This document shows, in pieces, positions 39,601-62,150 of a DNA stretch of 64,000 nucleotides. The notes beneath the pieces were generated by a model, which worked only from the letters and a program-made list of their open reading frames with translations, was not told the DNA's origin and did no database searches. The stretch is taken from contig CAJNOQ010000049.1 of assembly GCA_905250885.1 (NCBI GenBank), forward strand, positions 1-64,000. The letters are read 5' to 3'. The translations under genes were made by a program, and so were the position numbers. Positions within the stretch are counted from its first letter, which is position 1. Every line of letters begins with the position of its first letter. This DNA is from Didymodactylos carnosus (lineage: Eukaryota > Rotifera > Eurotatoria > Philodinida > Philodinidae).

Positions 39601-40305
39601 CTATTTTTTGTAATAATAACATAAGAAATGTTTATGCATGAACAGGACGAACAATAATAACACGAAGTTTTTTTTGATTTTTTTTTTTTTTTTTGTTTAA
39701 TAATAAGCATGGACTTTAAAAACTACAAAATAAAGCTTAGAATAGAAATTGTTTCTTTAAGATATATAATATACATATTTTAGTTAATCTTCTCTTCTCA
39801 TATCCTCCCACTATCTTTTTTATTCTGAATAATTTTCATTTATTTAACATTAAAGACGATACTCTACTTCAAAATTCTTTTCTTATAAGATTAATCTAAA
39901 ACCGTTTCCGTGAATCAACCCACAATATGTTTTGTAATATGAACAAACAATTAATTTTGATAGAAGTCAGTTCCATTTGCTACCTGTTAGACGTAGGCTT
40001 TTTTTATCACTCTTTTTCCTTGTTTTTTGTTCTTTATACGAACATTAATCATTTTACGAAGAAAAGAAAAGTGACAAGTATCGACATGGTTTCATTTTAC
40101 AAAAAAACAAAAATTTACAAGAAAATCGCATCTTATTTAAACAACAATGACTAAAATGAAATCTTACCAATTTCACGCTAATTTAAACGGTTTAATATCT
40201 TTTTTTTTCTTCTATTAAATGGCACAAAAGTTTTATGTTTCATTCTTTTTGAAAAATATTTATTCATAAAAAAGATCTATTTTTTCACATTGTCGTGTTT
40301 CGTGT

Positions 40306-40342
<37 letters not shown>

Positions 40343-42920
40343 ATATTTTTTTTTTTTGTTAAAAATAAAATAAACCAAAAATAAACAGGTAAGAATAAAA
40401 TAATCAGTGGGAGATGACGATGACAACGACAATGATATGTGAGTGTTTGAACTATATTTTTTTGCTTTTTAGAATTCAACTTTGCATAAAACAATAATAA
40501 TAAACAGTAAATGAATTAAAAATAGAAAATAGGATGCGTTTATATAAATTTGATCTGTTTTTTTTATATGAATAAAATATATAAGCATGTTGTTCGCAAA
40601 TAACTAAATGAGTATTAAATCTTTATTTTAATACTACGCTTTTGTTATTTCAATATTTTTCTCATTAGTGATAATATTGACATAGAAATTGAGATTAAAT
40701 TTTGAATTCAAAATCCAAATTAGAATTAAACCAATGAGAGAAATAATAAATTATTTATTATCTCTTTTAATTAAACAATATTTAAAGATTTTATGAACTA
40801 TGAAATGTCTGTGTGTGTCAGTTAGTTTTATCATCAGAATGACAAAAACCATAATACTATTGAAACACAGTAATATCTTTCTTAACATTAAAAAACAAAA
40901 CAAAAACAACGTTGATATTGTCACTAGTTTTTTTTTTTTACATGTCAATTTTTTTATGTATATTTATTATTAACTTTTTCTTACTTTGTCTTTATTTCTC
41001 TATAATATAACACAAAGAGAGAGAGAGAGAAACAAGAAAAAAATATTTTTTAATAAATAAATACCTTTTCTCTGTTTTATTTTGATTGACCTTGAAACAA
41101 TGAGACAGATATTCTGATGATCAACACATAAAAACAATCTCGTGCAATTATATAAATATCAAAAATATATCGTTTAACAAACATTAAGAATTCTAACTGA
41201 GGGACAAAAGAAAAACAAAAAAAAAACGATCATTTTTTTCAGATCTTTTTAAAAATCAACAAGTTCTATCGATTATGACATAGAAAAATAATTGTACAAA
41301 ATTTATGTAGTTAATAATTGCACACGAGTGTGTTGTTTTTACTTCTATCATTCTTCTAGAAAATATTCTGTTCAATTTTTGAATATTTGGATAACCAATG
41401 TTGATTGATCATTATATATTATTGCTTTCTTTTTTTTCTTTTTTTTTTCTCAAAGGTTTTTATGCCTGTTACTACTACTACTCAATTCAATGATGTTTGC
41501 TCAAACAACTTGTATAAACATTTTTTTCAAAAAAAAATGACAAGACTATAGGTAGAACATGGTTAGACTCTATAAATTTTATTCATAAATTATGACAGAT
41601 TTATGTACGTTTTATCGTCTTCTATTGTTTATACAATCAATAGAGATCTACTGTACGTACTTTACAACTATTAAACACAACTTATAAGTGTTACAATGAT
41701 GACTAGTATATATTTTTTGAAGTAGAGAAGAAGAAAAAAGAGCAGAAGATGAAAGATGTTTTTTTAAACTTTCAAGTAGAGATTTGAAAGAGTATAAAAA
41801 ACAAAAAGAATTGATATTAGAAAAATAGTACGAAGAGAAATGATGATTATACCACAACTTTTTAGTCAAAACTCGAGAATATACCAAAATGAAAATAAAT
41901 AATTATTCAGACAATATAATCTTATCAGATTAAACTATAGCGTTTCTCAGCTAACTACGTACAAAAATGAGCGAGAAAATATGTCTTTTATATACAATTA
42001 CGTACTTATAGATCAATCTGACTGATCTTTATCAGATGGATAAGAAAAAAAGTAGATGGATAAGAAAAAAAGTCAACATGCCAATATAGGTGAATCCTGT
42101 CGATTCGTCAAAAGTATAAATCAAAAACTTATATTAAATCAAAATATAATTTAGATGAGATAATAATAACCTTGACCGTTACATAGGTCAACTGAAGCGC
42201 ACTAAATGAGAAAAAATAATTTAGAATAAAATTTGTTAAAAATAACATTTACTTTCTACTGTTCATTTTGTCTTTTCTACATTGTGTTTATCGTCTATTT
42301 CATACTATACAACATAAAAAGAACTCAAAAGTTATATAATATCAAAAGTAAAGGAAAAAGGAAAAGTAAACAATTGATTTTATTATCAATAATCAATTGA
42401 ACATTTTTTTTGTTCATTACATAAGCATGATCGAAAATTTTGATTTGACCAGAAAAAGACTAATGTGACGAATAAATAACGCTTTAATATAGTAACAGAG
42501 AAACGTGGAAAAATTAAACAAAAGTTACAATCAATACTTGTTTATATTGAACAAATATGAACATTTTCCTACTACTACAGATAAAGAAACTCCGTCAATA
42601 GGCGAAGTGCAAAGGTGAAGTATTGGCAAAAGTCTAGACTGAAAAATCAAGCTTCCTAATAGCTAAAGACGATTTCGGATTCCAGTATCAATGTAATACA
42701 ACAGTAAAAGACTATGTTTTTTTTAAATAATTTAATATATTTTTCAATTATTCGAACAAGAGTAAACAATTGATTTTTACAAAAAATTTTGAAAAGTCAA
42801 TATTTTTGCTATTATATCTTTAAATTCACCACATTTCTTTATAGATCATAACAAATGATGTCACTATATCATCACTGAAACAAAACAAAAAATCAGTTAG
42901 ATATAGAAGTTAGTCAAACT
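36670..42920. other. Long non-coding AT-rich region
   Basis: About 6.2 kb in which I find no supported gene on either strand. Short open frames are composed of AT-rich codons (Lys, Ile, Phe, Asn) with no domain. Notable content: a GT microsatellite at 40302-40340, poly-A and poly-T tracts, and a 20-bp tandem duplication (agatggataagaaaaaaagt) near 42035-42073. An undetected regulatory region or non-coding RNA cannot be excluded. Confidence 0.45.
40302..40340. repeat. GT dinucleotide microsatellite
   Basis: About nineteen GT units with one interruption (gtgtgtctgtgt), followed by a T tract. It lies in gene-free sequence. Confidence 0.9.
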
Positions 42921-42926
42921 TTACTG

Positions 42927-43625
42927 ATATTAGACTCTCTAATTGACTTCCTTTCGCACTTGGCATTGGATTCTCAAGGAGCCTCAGGACTGATACTCGG
43001 TGTTTTGGAATAATCTCGAAAGTGCAAGAGATCGTATAATCACGTTTAGTGGACAAAATAACCGTATCCTGAAGTTTTCAACTCGTTTCTGTACTTTTTG
43101 AGTGAATTATGAATTTTTTAACTGTAGGTATAAAAAGCCTGAAAATCTCAAGTTTCGTAAAACGCGACTTTTGTTAAGCTTTTGATCTTTTTTGAAAGTG
43201 TACTAGGAGTTCGGCACATACCATGGATCAATCGCCGATTGACTAAGACTTCCACGTGTAAATAAACGCAAGTAGGCTTCTCTATGATATCATTCATCCA
43301 ATCTTAATGAAAAAGAAAACAAATATTACCAAAGATCGTAAAACATGATGATCAAATATTTAAAAAAACCTGCTGGTGAGTAAGAAAAGAAAAGAACTAA
43401 CGATAAGTTCTATATCGGTTCCTTTGGCCTCATCTGAAGCTAACTGTAAGTGATATGCCTTTTTTTGGGAGAAGTAATAACAGGTCTTATATCTTGTAAC
43501 GGAAACTCTGAAAAATAAAATTAATAAAATTTTTTAGCATACAAGTCGCTATTCTCTGGCGTTAAGCATGAACAAACCGTCTGGCGCTTTAGCTTCTTTG
43601 TCAACTCAATGTCGACTAAAAAAAA
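42927..43625 (-). other. Unresolved coding-like patch, possible decayed exons
   Basis: On the minus strand this stretch is less AT-rich than its surroundings and carries exon-like blocks. One runs from a cttcag acceptor to a gtaaag donor (about 42927-43078; open frame with VLRLLENPMPSAKGSQLESL). One at about 43214-43310 contains AYLRLFTRGSLSQSAIDPW before a gtatgt donor. Others at about 43390-43510 and 43590-43625 contain FPLQDIRPVITSPKKR or, in another frame, KKAYHLQLASDEAKGT. I could not join them in one consistent frame, since each combination meets a stop. It may be a gene remnant, an unrecognised gene with missed exons, or chance. Confidence 0.2.
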
Positions 43626-43639
43626 GACAAAAATTAAAC

Positions 43640-45209
43640 AACAATGTTGTCTGTGCATCTGGAAATGTGTATGTATATTTCATAAAGAATCTGCAGTTCA
43701 ATCTGTAAACACACTGAAAAACTCAGCATTCAAGCAATTAAACTTTTAAAGTAAATAATAATGCTATACATTTTATTACGATAAATTAGTACACAGTAAA
43801 TAAAAATAATGGTCTGAAGTTGTATGAAAGCAAATAATGCCGTTTTAGAGCATCATTTATACTGTTTTCAATCTTGTATCATGTTGTGTTTCATCTTTGA
43901 TCATTATTTTGCAGGCATTCTCTATAAAAAAAATCTATCTAACATCTATTCTGTGAAACTACCATAAAACTATAAAATTCTAACATATTTAGGATCTATC
44001 CTGCCAGTAATGGAAATACTTTTTTGATTGAATAGTCCTTGTACTCTGTTTCTAAAACACATGTAGGAGTTAACTTACACTAGTCATAAATTATAAAAAA
44101 TCCGGTATATTTAAGAATCTAGCTCAGCACTGCTTTCACATAAATAATTGCAATACAGTCTGAATAAATAAAAAACCTGCGCGAATTCTTCAGAAAGTTT
44201 TAGCTAATTAACTAGATGCGTTTTTCAACTTAATATAAGTGACGAATGAGTGCTAGTTGAATAATAAAAGCAACTATGAATGACGACAACTAATACCACC
44301 ACTCAGAGAGAAGATTAGAACAATCACATATTAAGATAAGAAACTCAGAAAATCCAAAACAACCATCTAAAAAAACTCGACGGCGCTCTGTTTAGGTATT
44401 TTCTGCTTTCATGCTTAAATTCAATGATCTTGAGTCTCATCATAGTGGTGACAAAATATGCAATTAATTAATCAATACAAAAAATCACTCAGAATTCATC
44501 ATTTTTTCAAAACAACGGGAAAAATGAACCATACAGCACCCACTTCATTTTGGAACATATAATACGAGAGCATGTTCAATCATGTAAGATATATATATTA
44601 CTTTTAGCATTTAGTTCAAAACAGTTTGGCACAATAGAAAACGCAAAAAGAATAAAAAACAAAGATAATATATACACGTGCAAGTATAAAAAAAACGACG
44701 AACTGGGAAAGTAAACAAACTGGTATGTTGTAGCATGAGGAAAATAGAATCTATACATTTTTTCTAAATTTCTCTAAAAACTATGTTCCGGTTTCATCAA
44801 TTAATGTGTTCGGTTACTCTATGTTTAATTTAAAAAAATATTCACCGACTATATTTGGATAATAAATGAGACGTTAGAGAATGAAGAATGTGGTGATAGA
44901 GGCAATCACAAAAATTGATTTTGTGACAAAATTCACCGGATATATTAACGAGCGAGCAAGAAAGATAGTAAAATAAAGAGATAAACAGTGACAATTAAAA
45001 ACAGACAACAACAATCGTAGAATACACACAAACAACAATAAAGTGTACATAGATGAAATCGATACATTTGTTAAACATAAACTAAGTAAAGCAACAAATG
45101 TAAACATTTATAAATTTTATACTTAAAGTTTTAAAAAAAGACTTACAAGTAACGCACAAACAACATCATAGAAAGAAAAAAAAAGATGTGCTGTGGATTT
45201 TGTTTGTCT
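43640..45209. other. Non-coding region downstream of WDR20
   Basis: About 1.6 kb, AT-rich, with no supportable exon. It includes the 3' UTR of WDR20, whose stop is at 45210. Confidence 0.45.
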
Positions 45210-47960
45210 TCAGAGCCGTTGTGCAATCACGGAACCATTCATATGTGCTAATTGCTTTTCATCCCTCATCGACTAAAACAAAAATACAAAACAAATTTTT
45301 AACACAAAAATTTATCTTAAAGAAAGACAAGAATAGACCAGTTAATATTTGCCTGATTTTATTAGTAATTTATAGTCAGTAATTTTATAAAATAATGCAA
45401 CTTTACCTTCGTCGCTTTTGGTTTTTCCCATACGGCAATAATTCCGTCTTGAGATGCTGTTATAAAACAGTTTTCACGAAATATAATTGATGTAACACGT
45501 TCGGTCGATATTGATTCAATTACAGCTGGCTCAATCAATTGAATATCGCCTAACTTTGGGCATAGATGGGTGCCAAACGTATTTTTTGTTAAGTCAGCAT
45601 TTGTACGTCGAGGTAAACTATTATTATTCAGGTTAGTTTGTACATTTACATTTGCTGTAGTTGGACTCCCATCTGTCGTTGTATTTACTGCTGTTGCCTT
45701 ATTTTTTTGACTATTATTTGGCACTGACGGTATTTTACGCAGTTTTTTCGTAGTGGTCGTTGATGGCTGACTTCCATTTGAACATGTATGATCAGTTATG
45801 GTCTCTGTTTTATTTACTTTTGAATTTCTCGTAAACGACAAACGATTTGTTAGCGAAGAAAATGATGTTTTGGAAGTTGTTTGTGTGGGATTCATGGATG
45901 TGTCAGATTGAGATGAATGACCATTTGTTGTCGATTGACATGATGAATTAGACAACGATGACATTAGCACTGGTGGATATAATGATGAACGTTGTCGTTG
46001 ATGGGAAAGTTTATTGTTCACTTTTAAGATATCTTCCGTGATGTCCCACATGCATAAACGATTATCTTGTCCAACAGAGACAACACGATAGAATATAGAC
46101 GGCATACCATTTTCGAAACATTTATCTGAAGACCAAGGTGGCGGATCATGGGACTCAGCAGATGATGCTGATGAGGAATTTGAAATAGTCGATTCACATA
46201 CGTTTGCCCGTCGTTCAGAAGATGGAAGCGAGGAATGATGCAAAGAATAATAAATTTTAGCACTCATGGACGGATCAAATGAGATACTATTTATCCACGA
46301 TGTATGGCCATGACCACGGCATACTACTCGATGTTGTTGATCATTATCTAATGAGAATATTGTTAGAAAATCATCTTCACCACCAGTAGCCACGTATCTT
46401 CCATCAGGACTCCAAGAAAGCTGAAATGAAAATAAGAGAAGAGGCTATAAACACAGGACTTTGGTGATGTTATCCAACGTTATGAAGCCAGAAGGATTTC
46501 TTCAAATCTAGTTACTAAAGAAGGAAACTGGAGAATATAGATACTGAAAGTCTAAAAAGATTGGATTTTCCCTCACACAAATCAATGCAAAATAACAAAT
46601 CTTTTTCTAATACGAACACAAAGAAGTCCTCCAAAATAACTTTTCATATACGTTACTAATTCCATTTTTTCATAATTGAATATCCTTAGAAATCCATCTT
46701 GTGATACGACAGCTAAATATATATTATCTGGCGAAAATGAAAATTCATTGATACTTCCAGTTCCAATTGACCAACGTGACACAGGATTTCGTGCTTGTTT
46801 TGATTTTGTGCAAGAAATAGAAAAATTATTTTCATCGTCTTTTATTGTTGAGTAGACAGGAGGAATATTATTATCACGTTGATAAACAATTTGTTCATCG
46901 AATACATATAAATAACCGCTCGAATAAGATGCAACAAACAGCGATGTTTTTGATGACGGTAGCCACTTGATACATGTTACTTTTGTTTTGTCCAAATAAC
47001 TCTAAAATTATAATCAGAATTAAAATAATGATTTGTCTGAAGTGAGCTTGAACACTCAATTTGAAATATGTGCTGTACTCTATTTTGTACTCATCTAACA
47101 TCACGCAGAAGATGGAAAGCTTTTCAGAGGACAGTGAAACTAATACTAACGGAAAAATAGGAAACTAAAGAAAGTCAGTTAACTGTTCGATTCCTAATCC
47201 TATGAGGAAAAATACTCTTATTTTAGTTTATTAATGTAATGTACAACTGAGAACATACCGATTCATTAAAAACTTTTTGATCTTTTGTATGAGTATTGAT
47301 ATATTGTATTTGTCCTTTTGAAAATCCCACTAAAATATGTAGTCCATTTGTGTGTTGCCGTTGTGTGAGATCGTGACAAGTTGGTAAATGACCTGGTTTG
47401 TACGCTCGATGATCAATAGGTTCACCAAAATTTGGCTTGAAAAAGAAACACAATTAAACAATAAACAAGGTTAAAACAAATCAGGTTATACACACTTGTG
47501 CTGATTCAGCAAATTCATAAATGAGCAATTCTCTTCCAACGTTGAATGCTAAAACTTCTGTTAATAAAACAGTTCCATTGACACTACCGTTTTGTACTGA
47601 ACAGCTGTTTGTTTCGTTTGATTCTACATTAATAGAGTTACTTTTTGTTAAAAAATCACCGGATCCATCCACACTACAATTCGGTGGTTCATCAGTGGCT
47701 ATTGACGATGATCGCCTAGAACTTGCTTCACTTGCTGAATTACTCTGACTCGTACTATTATTAACTATCTGTTGTGTTCGTTGTAGTACGGTTATTTTCA
47801 CCGGTTCACTAAGACTATTTGCGTAAGTTGAGCAATGTTTTCCAAGATAATCAATAAATGATGCAATTTTATATCGTCCTTCACGTGCCGAGAATTCACT
47901 TTTAACTTCGTCTCGTCGATCTTTGCACCGTAAAACACTTGAATCACAAGCAATCGCCAT
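45210..47960 (-). CDS. WDR20: WDR20-like WD-repeat protein
   Basis: Homologue of WDR20, the WD-repeat cofactor that with UAF1 activates the deubiquitinases USP12 and USP46. Exons: 47496-47960, 47259-47435, 46618-47001, 45407-46420, 45210-45272; 700 aa against about 570 in human. The N-terminal signature EVKSEFSAREGRYK, then LAFNVGRELLIYEF, PTCHDLTQRQHTNG and LVGFSKGQIQYI match the family. The propeller continues with VTCIKWLPSSKTSLFVASYS, GSINEFSFSPDNIYLAVVSQ, MKSYFGGLLC, LSWSPDGRYVATGGEDDFLT, a Ser/Thr-rich insertion of about 170 residues, then FGTHLCPKLGDIQLIEP and CFITASQDGIIAVWEKPK. I chose ATG 47960 because the open frame upstream begins only with GTG. The last 20-residue exon (SMRDEKQLAHMNGS...) is inferred from a gtaaag donor and tttag acceptor. 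Without that splice the frame reads on to a stop at 45362. The extra length comes mainly from the low-complexity insertion and the Ser/Asn-rich part of exon 1. Confidence 0.88.
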
Positions 47961-48390
47961 TCTGGACACATTGTTTCATACTTTTGTAAAAAATTAGTTC
48001 ATTTACAGAATTTGTCTACATCAAAATCTAATTATTATTGCCTGAAGAATTAAATAAGGTATTATCTGCAGTGTTTAGTAGAGTACTAAAAGAAATTGAA
48101 GCATATCTTGGTTAGAAAACGATCCATTATTATTCTCCATAGTTTTCTATTTCATTTGATTAATTTAAACAATGACGACTCATTATTAAAAATCAGCGTA
48201 ATCGATCTATGCACGTAATGTGTTAATTTCGGGGAGAAGGACAAATATACCTTTTCTATTTGCTTGATTTGCACCAATAGAAAAACATGTCAGATATCTT
48301 GTTTTCTTTGTTAACTATAATTTAACTTGAATTTATGTATATTGTACCATAGCATATGCTTAGCCGATTCTTATTCAACTTCGGTGAATA
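47961..48390. promoter_or_regulatory. Probable bidirectional promoter between WDR20 and the Ig gene
   Basis: 430 bp separate the divergent start codons. There is no coding frame of interest. The function is inferred from the head-to-head arrangement alone; no TATA or initiator motif stands out. Confidence 0.4.
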
Positions 48391-50794
48391 ATGTTCATTT
48401 TTCGTTGTTTTTTCTGTAAGTACCAATTCTAGAATTCGTTATATTTTGTGTAGCCTAAATGATCACCAATAACTTTCTAATATAAAAAACTTGCTTCAAT
48501 ATTCTAGTTTTCTCTCGATTGATTACTACGATCAATGCTGAAACATTACCAAGATTTGACATGCGAGATAAGGATGGAATTATTTTTGGTAAGCTGATTC
48601 AATTCAAACGTATTAAAAACTCTTAGTATTTACATATTCTAGATCCAATTGCACCTCGAGCCGGCGAAAGATTAACTGCAACATGTACAGTCGTAGGACT
48701 AACACCAACAGATAAACGAAGTGTAAACTGACGAATTTTTGAACTCTAATGAGAGTATTTCATTTCACTTTTTTTTATAATAGGTATCATGGAAATTAGA
48801 CCGTATGAATGATGGAAAAAATTTTACAATAGCAATGGATAACGCTGTATTTCAATTCAATCAGCCGGTTCCTCGTTTATATGCATCACATCAAATCGAT
48901 ACATCAGATTGGTATCTTACATTTACTCCGCTGGATCGAGATGATATTGGAAATTTGACATGTAAAGTTTTATGTCTAGTGTTTTTGCACGTTGATAGTA
49001 GTGTATCATTATTTCTGATAAGAGAGTGTACCCATTCGAAACAGGATGTACAGTGCCCTCTGAAAATTCATATACTCTCTGTTTTTAACCGAGAAAATAT
49101 GAGACATCCAGTGATAAACTGTGGATGTACGCTATGCTCAAAATTCCCATTAGAAATACTGTATTAGATTTCAATGTCTCTCATTTTTATAGGTGCATTG
49201 GCCGATACCAACAACAGAGAAATATTTTTAACACGATTTCTAAACGTGAATAGTATGTAGCCGAATCTTTTATTAACTGGTTGAAAATGACACTTGTGTC
49301 TCTTTTTAGGTGAACCAGTTGTATTAGAATCATCAACCAAAGATACTGAAGTAATGGAAGGTCAGACAGTCGTATTAACATGTAATGCACAAGGTTATCC
49401 GACACCTAAAATTGAATGGCAAAGAGCAGATGGAAAACCATTGTCATCCGGAGAGATTCGACAAGTTGTAAGTGAAATTCAATTCATTTACGTTTAAATT
49501 TTCTTTAATCTTTCACTTCAGGGTACACAGCTTCAGTTAAATCATGTGACACGAGCTGATGGAGGTATTTACAAATGTTTAGGTAAAAGCAAATAGCGAG
49601 ATTATATTCTTATCTTCTTCATCTTATATCTTTACCTTTTCTTTCTAGCTAATAATCTTGTTGGTTTTGGTGCTGAATGGACATTAAAATTATCTGTCAG
49701 ATGTATGAATTTGGTTTTATTTCTAAGATTTTTTAAATACTATGAATTAATCTTTTTTTTTGTTTTGTTCTAGTCAAACCGTATATTTATTGTCAAAAAG
49801 ATGTTGGTCAGGCAGCTCAATTTCAAGTTGATGCCTATGTTGAATGCTATGTTTATGGTTATCCAGCACCTCGGATAAGGTAACTATCCTATTGACGTAC
49901 GGTAATCGTAGATTAGACATTGTTTATACTTGCAACTGACTCTAGTCTGTACAATAGCTTGGAAATATTCTACTCGAATATATTTAAAGTAATATCAAAA
50001 GATATAAACAAAAATATATTTTCTTATTTGCATAGGACATATCAATATTCAATTTAAACGACAAAATACTGAAATGGTAGATTTTATCTTAGCTGTGGCA
50101 CATATTCACTACTCTAATATCTGTGAATGGCTTATTTTGTTGCATTGTATTTTTGATTTGCTTATTGATTGTAACGCTTTTTTTGCCTGCTTGAAAACAA
50201 ACATGCTGTTATTCTCTATTTTAACCAAGAATATTATGCATCTTTTTCTTTTAATAGTTGGATCAAATCCAATTCTGCTGGCTCAACAATAAATGGAACA
50301 AATGTTAATTATGAAGGTGTAATTTGGAATTCAAATAAATATCGTATTGAAGCAATAATACCAGAAATGTCATTGTGTACAGATTGTATACTGTCTCGTT
50401 TGACTATTAGTAAGCATAATTTGCCTATTTATTATCTCTACTTACCGGTATTCATACAATATTTGTATGTTTTAGTCAATGTTGAAGCGGGTGATTATGG
50501 TTTATATTTCATTAATGCTACTACAAGTGGATTTAAAACAGAGCTTGGCCAAGTTGAATTATATGGTGAGTTATATGTCTAATGAATTAAACTAATTTGG
50601 TTAATTGTGTAAATCAATATATTTTTTATTTAGAAACAACGGAGTGTCAACAATTTATCACTCATCTTGGAAATAGTGGTTGTAAACGTTCAAAGGCGAG
50701 AAATGATGCAAATAAACAAAATGTTTATGCTCGAAAATCCATGGTATTCTCAACTTTATTTTTATTTTTGGTTTCCTTTAATTTTCCATTTTAA
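48391..50794 (+). CDS. Three-Ig-domain cell-surface protein, lachesin/IgLON-like
   Basis: Secreted or GPI-anchored adhesion-type protein. Twelve exons with consistent phases: 48391-48415, 48508-48588, 48643-48722, 48784-48961, 49193-49252, 49310-49467, 49522-49582, 49649-49702, 49774-49879, 50258-50409, 50476-50565, 50634-50794; 401 aa. A hydrophobic signal peptide (MFIFRCFFFFSRLITTI) opens the protein. Ig1 has TATCTVVG...SWKLD...DIGNLTCALAD, Ig2 has VVLTCNAQGYPTPKIEWQRA...DGGIYKCLANN, and Ig3 has VECYVYGYPAPRISWIK...EAGDYGLYFINA. Ig2 is the best conserved, with the Cys pair, Trp and the DGGIYKC motif. Ig3 lacks the usual second Cys and reads YGLYFI instead. The tail (Asn/Lys-rich, then STLFLFLVSFNFPF) is a typical GPI-attachment signal. 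Domain order and size resemble lachesin, amalgam or IgLON proteins, but the exact orthologue is uncertain. AATAAA at 50835 follows closely. Confidence 0.88.
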
Positions 50795-51758
50795 AAATTT
50801 GTGTATTACTCGTTAATCAATGTTTATAGATGTTAATAAATGTTTATTCGCTGTTTTTAATCTTTTTTTATAATTTTTGTTTTGATTAATTTTTTTTAGA
50901 CATTGTTTATATTTGTTTTGAGACATGTCCAATTCTTGCACATTCCATTTTTTTTCAATATAGAATTTGTATCAAAGATTATCCTTACATTCCAATAATT
51001 GTTCTACAGCTTTATTGTATTGTGTGTAGCATAATAAATTAATAATTGTTATAAGAGACACGCCAATGAACACACAGTCTTGAAAATAGTTGAAATTTGC
51101 GTAGACCGTGGTGTTTATTAAAGCTCTCTCTTGTTCGTACATAAGAACTATGTTGTTGCACATTAGAATATAGTTTTCATTTTTAACAGCTCGTTTGAAG
51201 AAAGCAGATCTTTAAAAATAGAATAATAGAAGAAGAAAATATGTTTATCCACATTTAAATCTTGTGTGAGAAAGAGGAAGGAGAAAATAAAGTAAAACAA
51301 GTCAGAAAACCATCGACAATATTGACCTAATAACGATATGAGCAAGCAATAAAAACAATAAATAAACAAGAGCCTTTTGAAACTCTTGTTGGACAAATAA
51401 AAGTATTCGAAAATCGAATTTAAAACAAACATAACAAAAACAAATAAAAATTAAAGAAAAAATAAGAAAACATAAAAATCAGATGTATTTATACAGCAAC
51501 ATGTTTCACATACAACAAAAAGTACATAACAGAACAAAACAGACAATCGAAATAAGCCCGAAAAAAATATATAAAAAAATAAGCTCAACAGCACGTTTCC
51601 TTTGTCTTTCTAAACTTGAGGAAAATCATCGATTGTAGGCAACAATTTTAAGTTCGAATTACTTGTGAAAGAGAGATTATACACAATTACAAAATAAACT
51701 AAAGATGATTATAAGAAAAACGAAGTATTGCGTATTTGAGTGATTGTTGTTTAATTTG
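50795..51758. other. Convergent 3' region of the Ig gene and SPCA
   Basis: About 960 bp between the stop codons of the two convergent genes. It holds AATAAA at 50835-50840 (plus strand) for the Ig gene and otherwise AT-rich sequence expected to be the SPCA 3' UTR. No other gene is visible. Confidence 0.5.
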
Positions 51759-60820
<9,062 letters not shown>

Positions 60821-62150
60821 ATCGCTATAATTGAAGTTTTATTTGTTATTTCTTCGTTTATCAGAATTGAAAAATCTTTTGAATACTATCATTGTTCAAT
60901 ATCTATCGATATATATATACACATTGATAATCTATAAATTTACTAATAAATAACTAATTAATTAAATAAATCGATTCTTCTTTTTTTTTTCTTCTATTAT
61001 TTATTACTGTCGAATAAACTTGTAATATGTGATAAACGAAATGATCGTTATTTTCATTCGAATCGATTAATGATTTTAATAAAAAATTTTTACTTATAAA
61101 CGCTTTGTTGTGTTATCGTTTTTTTTTCTTTTCTTTTTTTTTTCACTGGCAATTGTCTCTTTCAATTTATTCTCTCTTTCTATTTTTTTAGATTTCATTT
61201 ATTTTTCCCTGTCTCTGTAATTCGTTCTCATCACACATGTGTGACAAATACTACTAATATGGACATAATTGTAGGGTGTTTTTTACTATTGAGTAAAGAA
61301 AGACTAGTAAAAAATAGAGCGGAAAATCAGTGAAAAAAAAAAGAAAAAAAGAAACAAAAATGTTACAATGGTTACTTTTTCTATCAAAGATAGAAAAGAA
61401 AACAAATTGAGTAATCAATGGCAATCATGGACGAATCAGTTTAGCAATCAGTTTTAATAAATAGAAATAGAAACGCTTTCAATAGGATACTTATTGTTTA
61501 ACTGATACATACTAATTAATCTCTATTTATTGAACTATTTCAAATACTCATTAATTCGAATTTAACTCAGCATGTCACAGCATTATTTAACGACACAATC
61601 GTTTATTTATTTTCATTAAGTTTGCTTCTAAACGGGAAAAAATAGTTTTCACATCAACCAAATATCGGTTAAAATAACACCTTTTTATCTAGTAGTAATA
61701 TAACGGTTGAAATTACTGAAAAAAAAATAATTAGCTCGGAATCACATTGTATTTCTCCGGTACATTGACATAAAAAACGATTTTAAAAAGGACCACATGT
61801 GAAAATAAGTTTAACATAGAAAAGAAACCTGTTTCCATGCCACATTAAAATTGTTATTATTTTTTTGCTACGTTGAAGGGCTATTAAGGGTTTCTTTCCA
61901 GTGATTTTTTTTTTTGATGCATCTTTTCTATTTTGTTCGACACAAGAGAACGAAAGAAATCTTTTTTTTTTATATTACTCAATTTTAGGATGCCCATGGC
62001 ATTAAAAGATTGTCAAAATGAATGTTAAATATTAAATTATATGTTCAATTTTGAAATATTAAGATGAAAGAACAATATTACGAAGATGAATTCTTGAATA
62101 AAATTAATGATTAACTAGTGAAGAACTGATCTATTAAGAAAAGAACATAG
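60821..62150. other. Intergenic region between SPCA and the LINE
   Basis: About 1.3 kb of AT-rich sequence with poly-T and poly-A tracts and no coding frame. The part next to 60820 should contain the SPCA promoter and 5' UTR. Confidence 0.45.
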
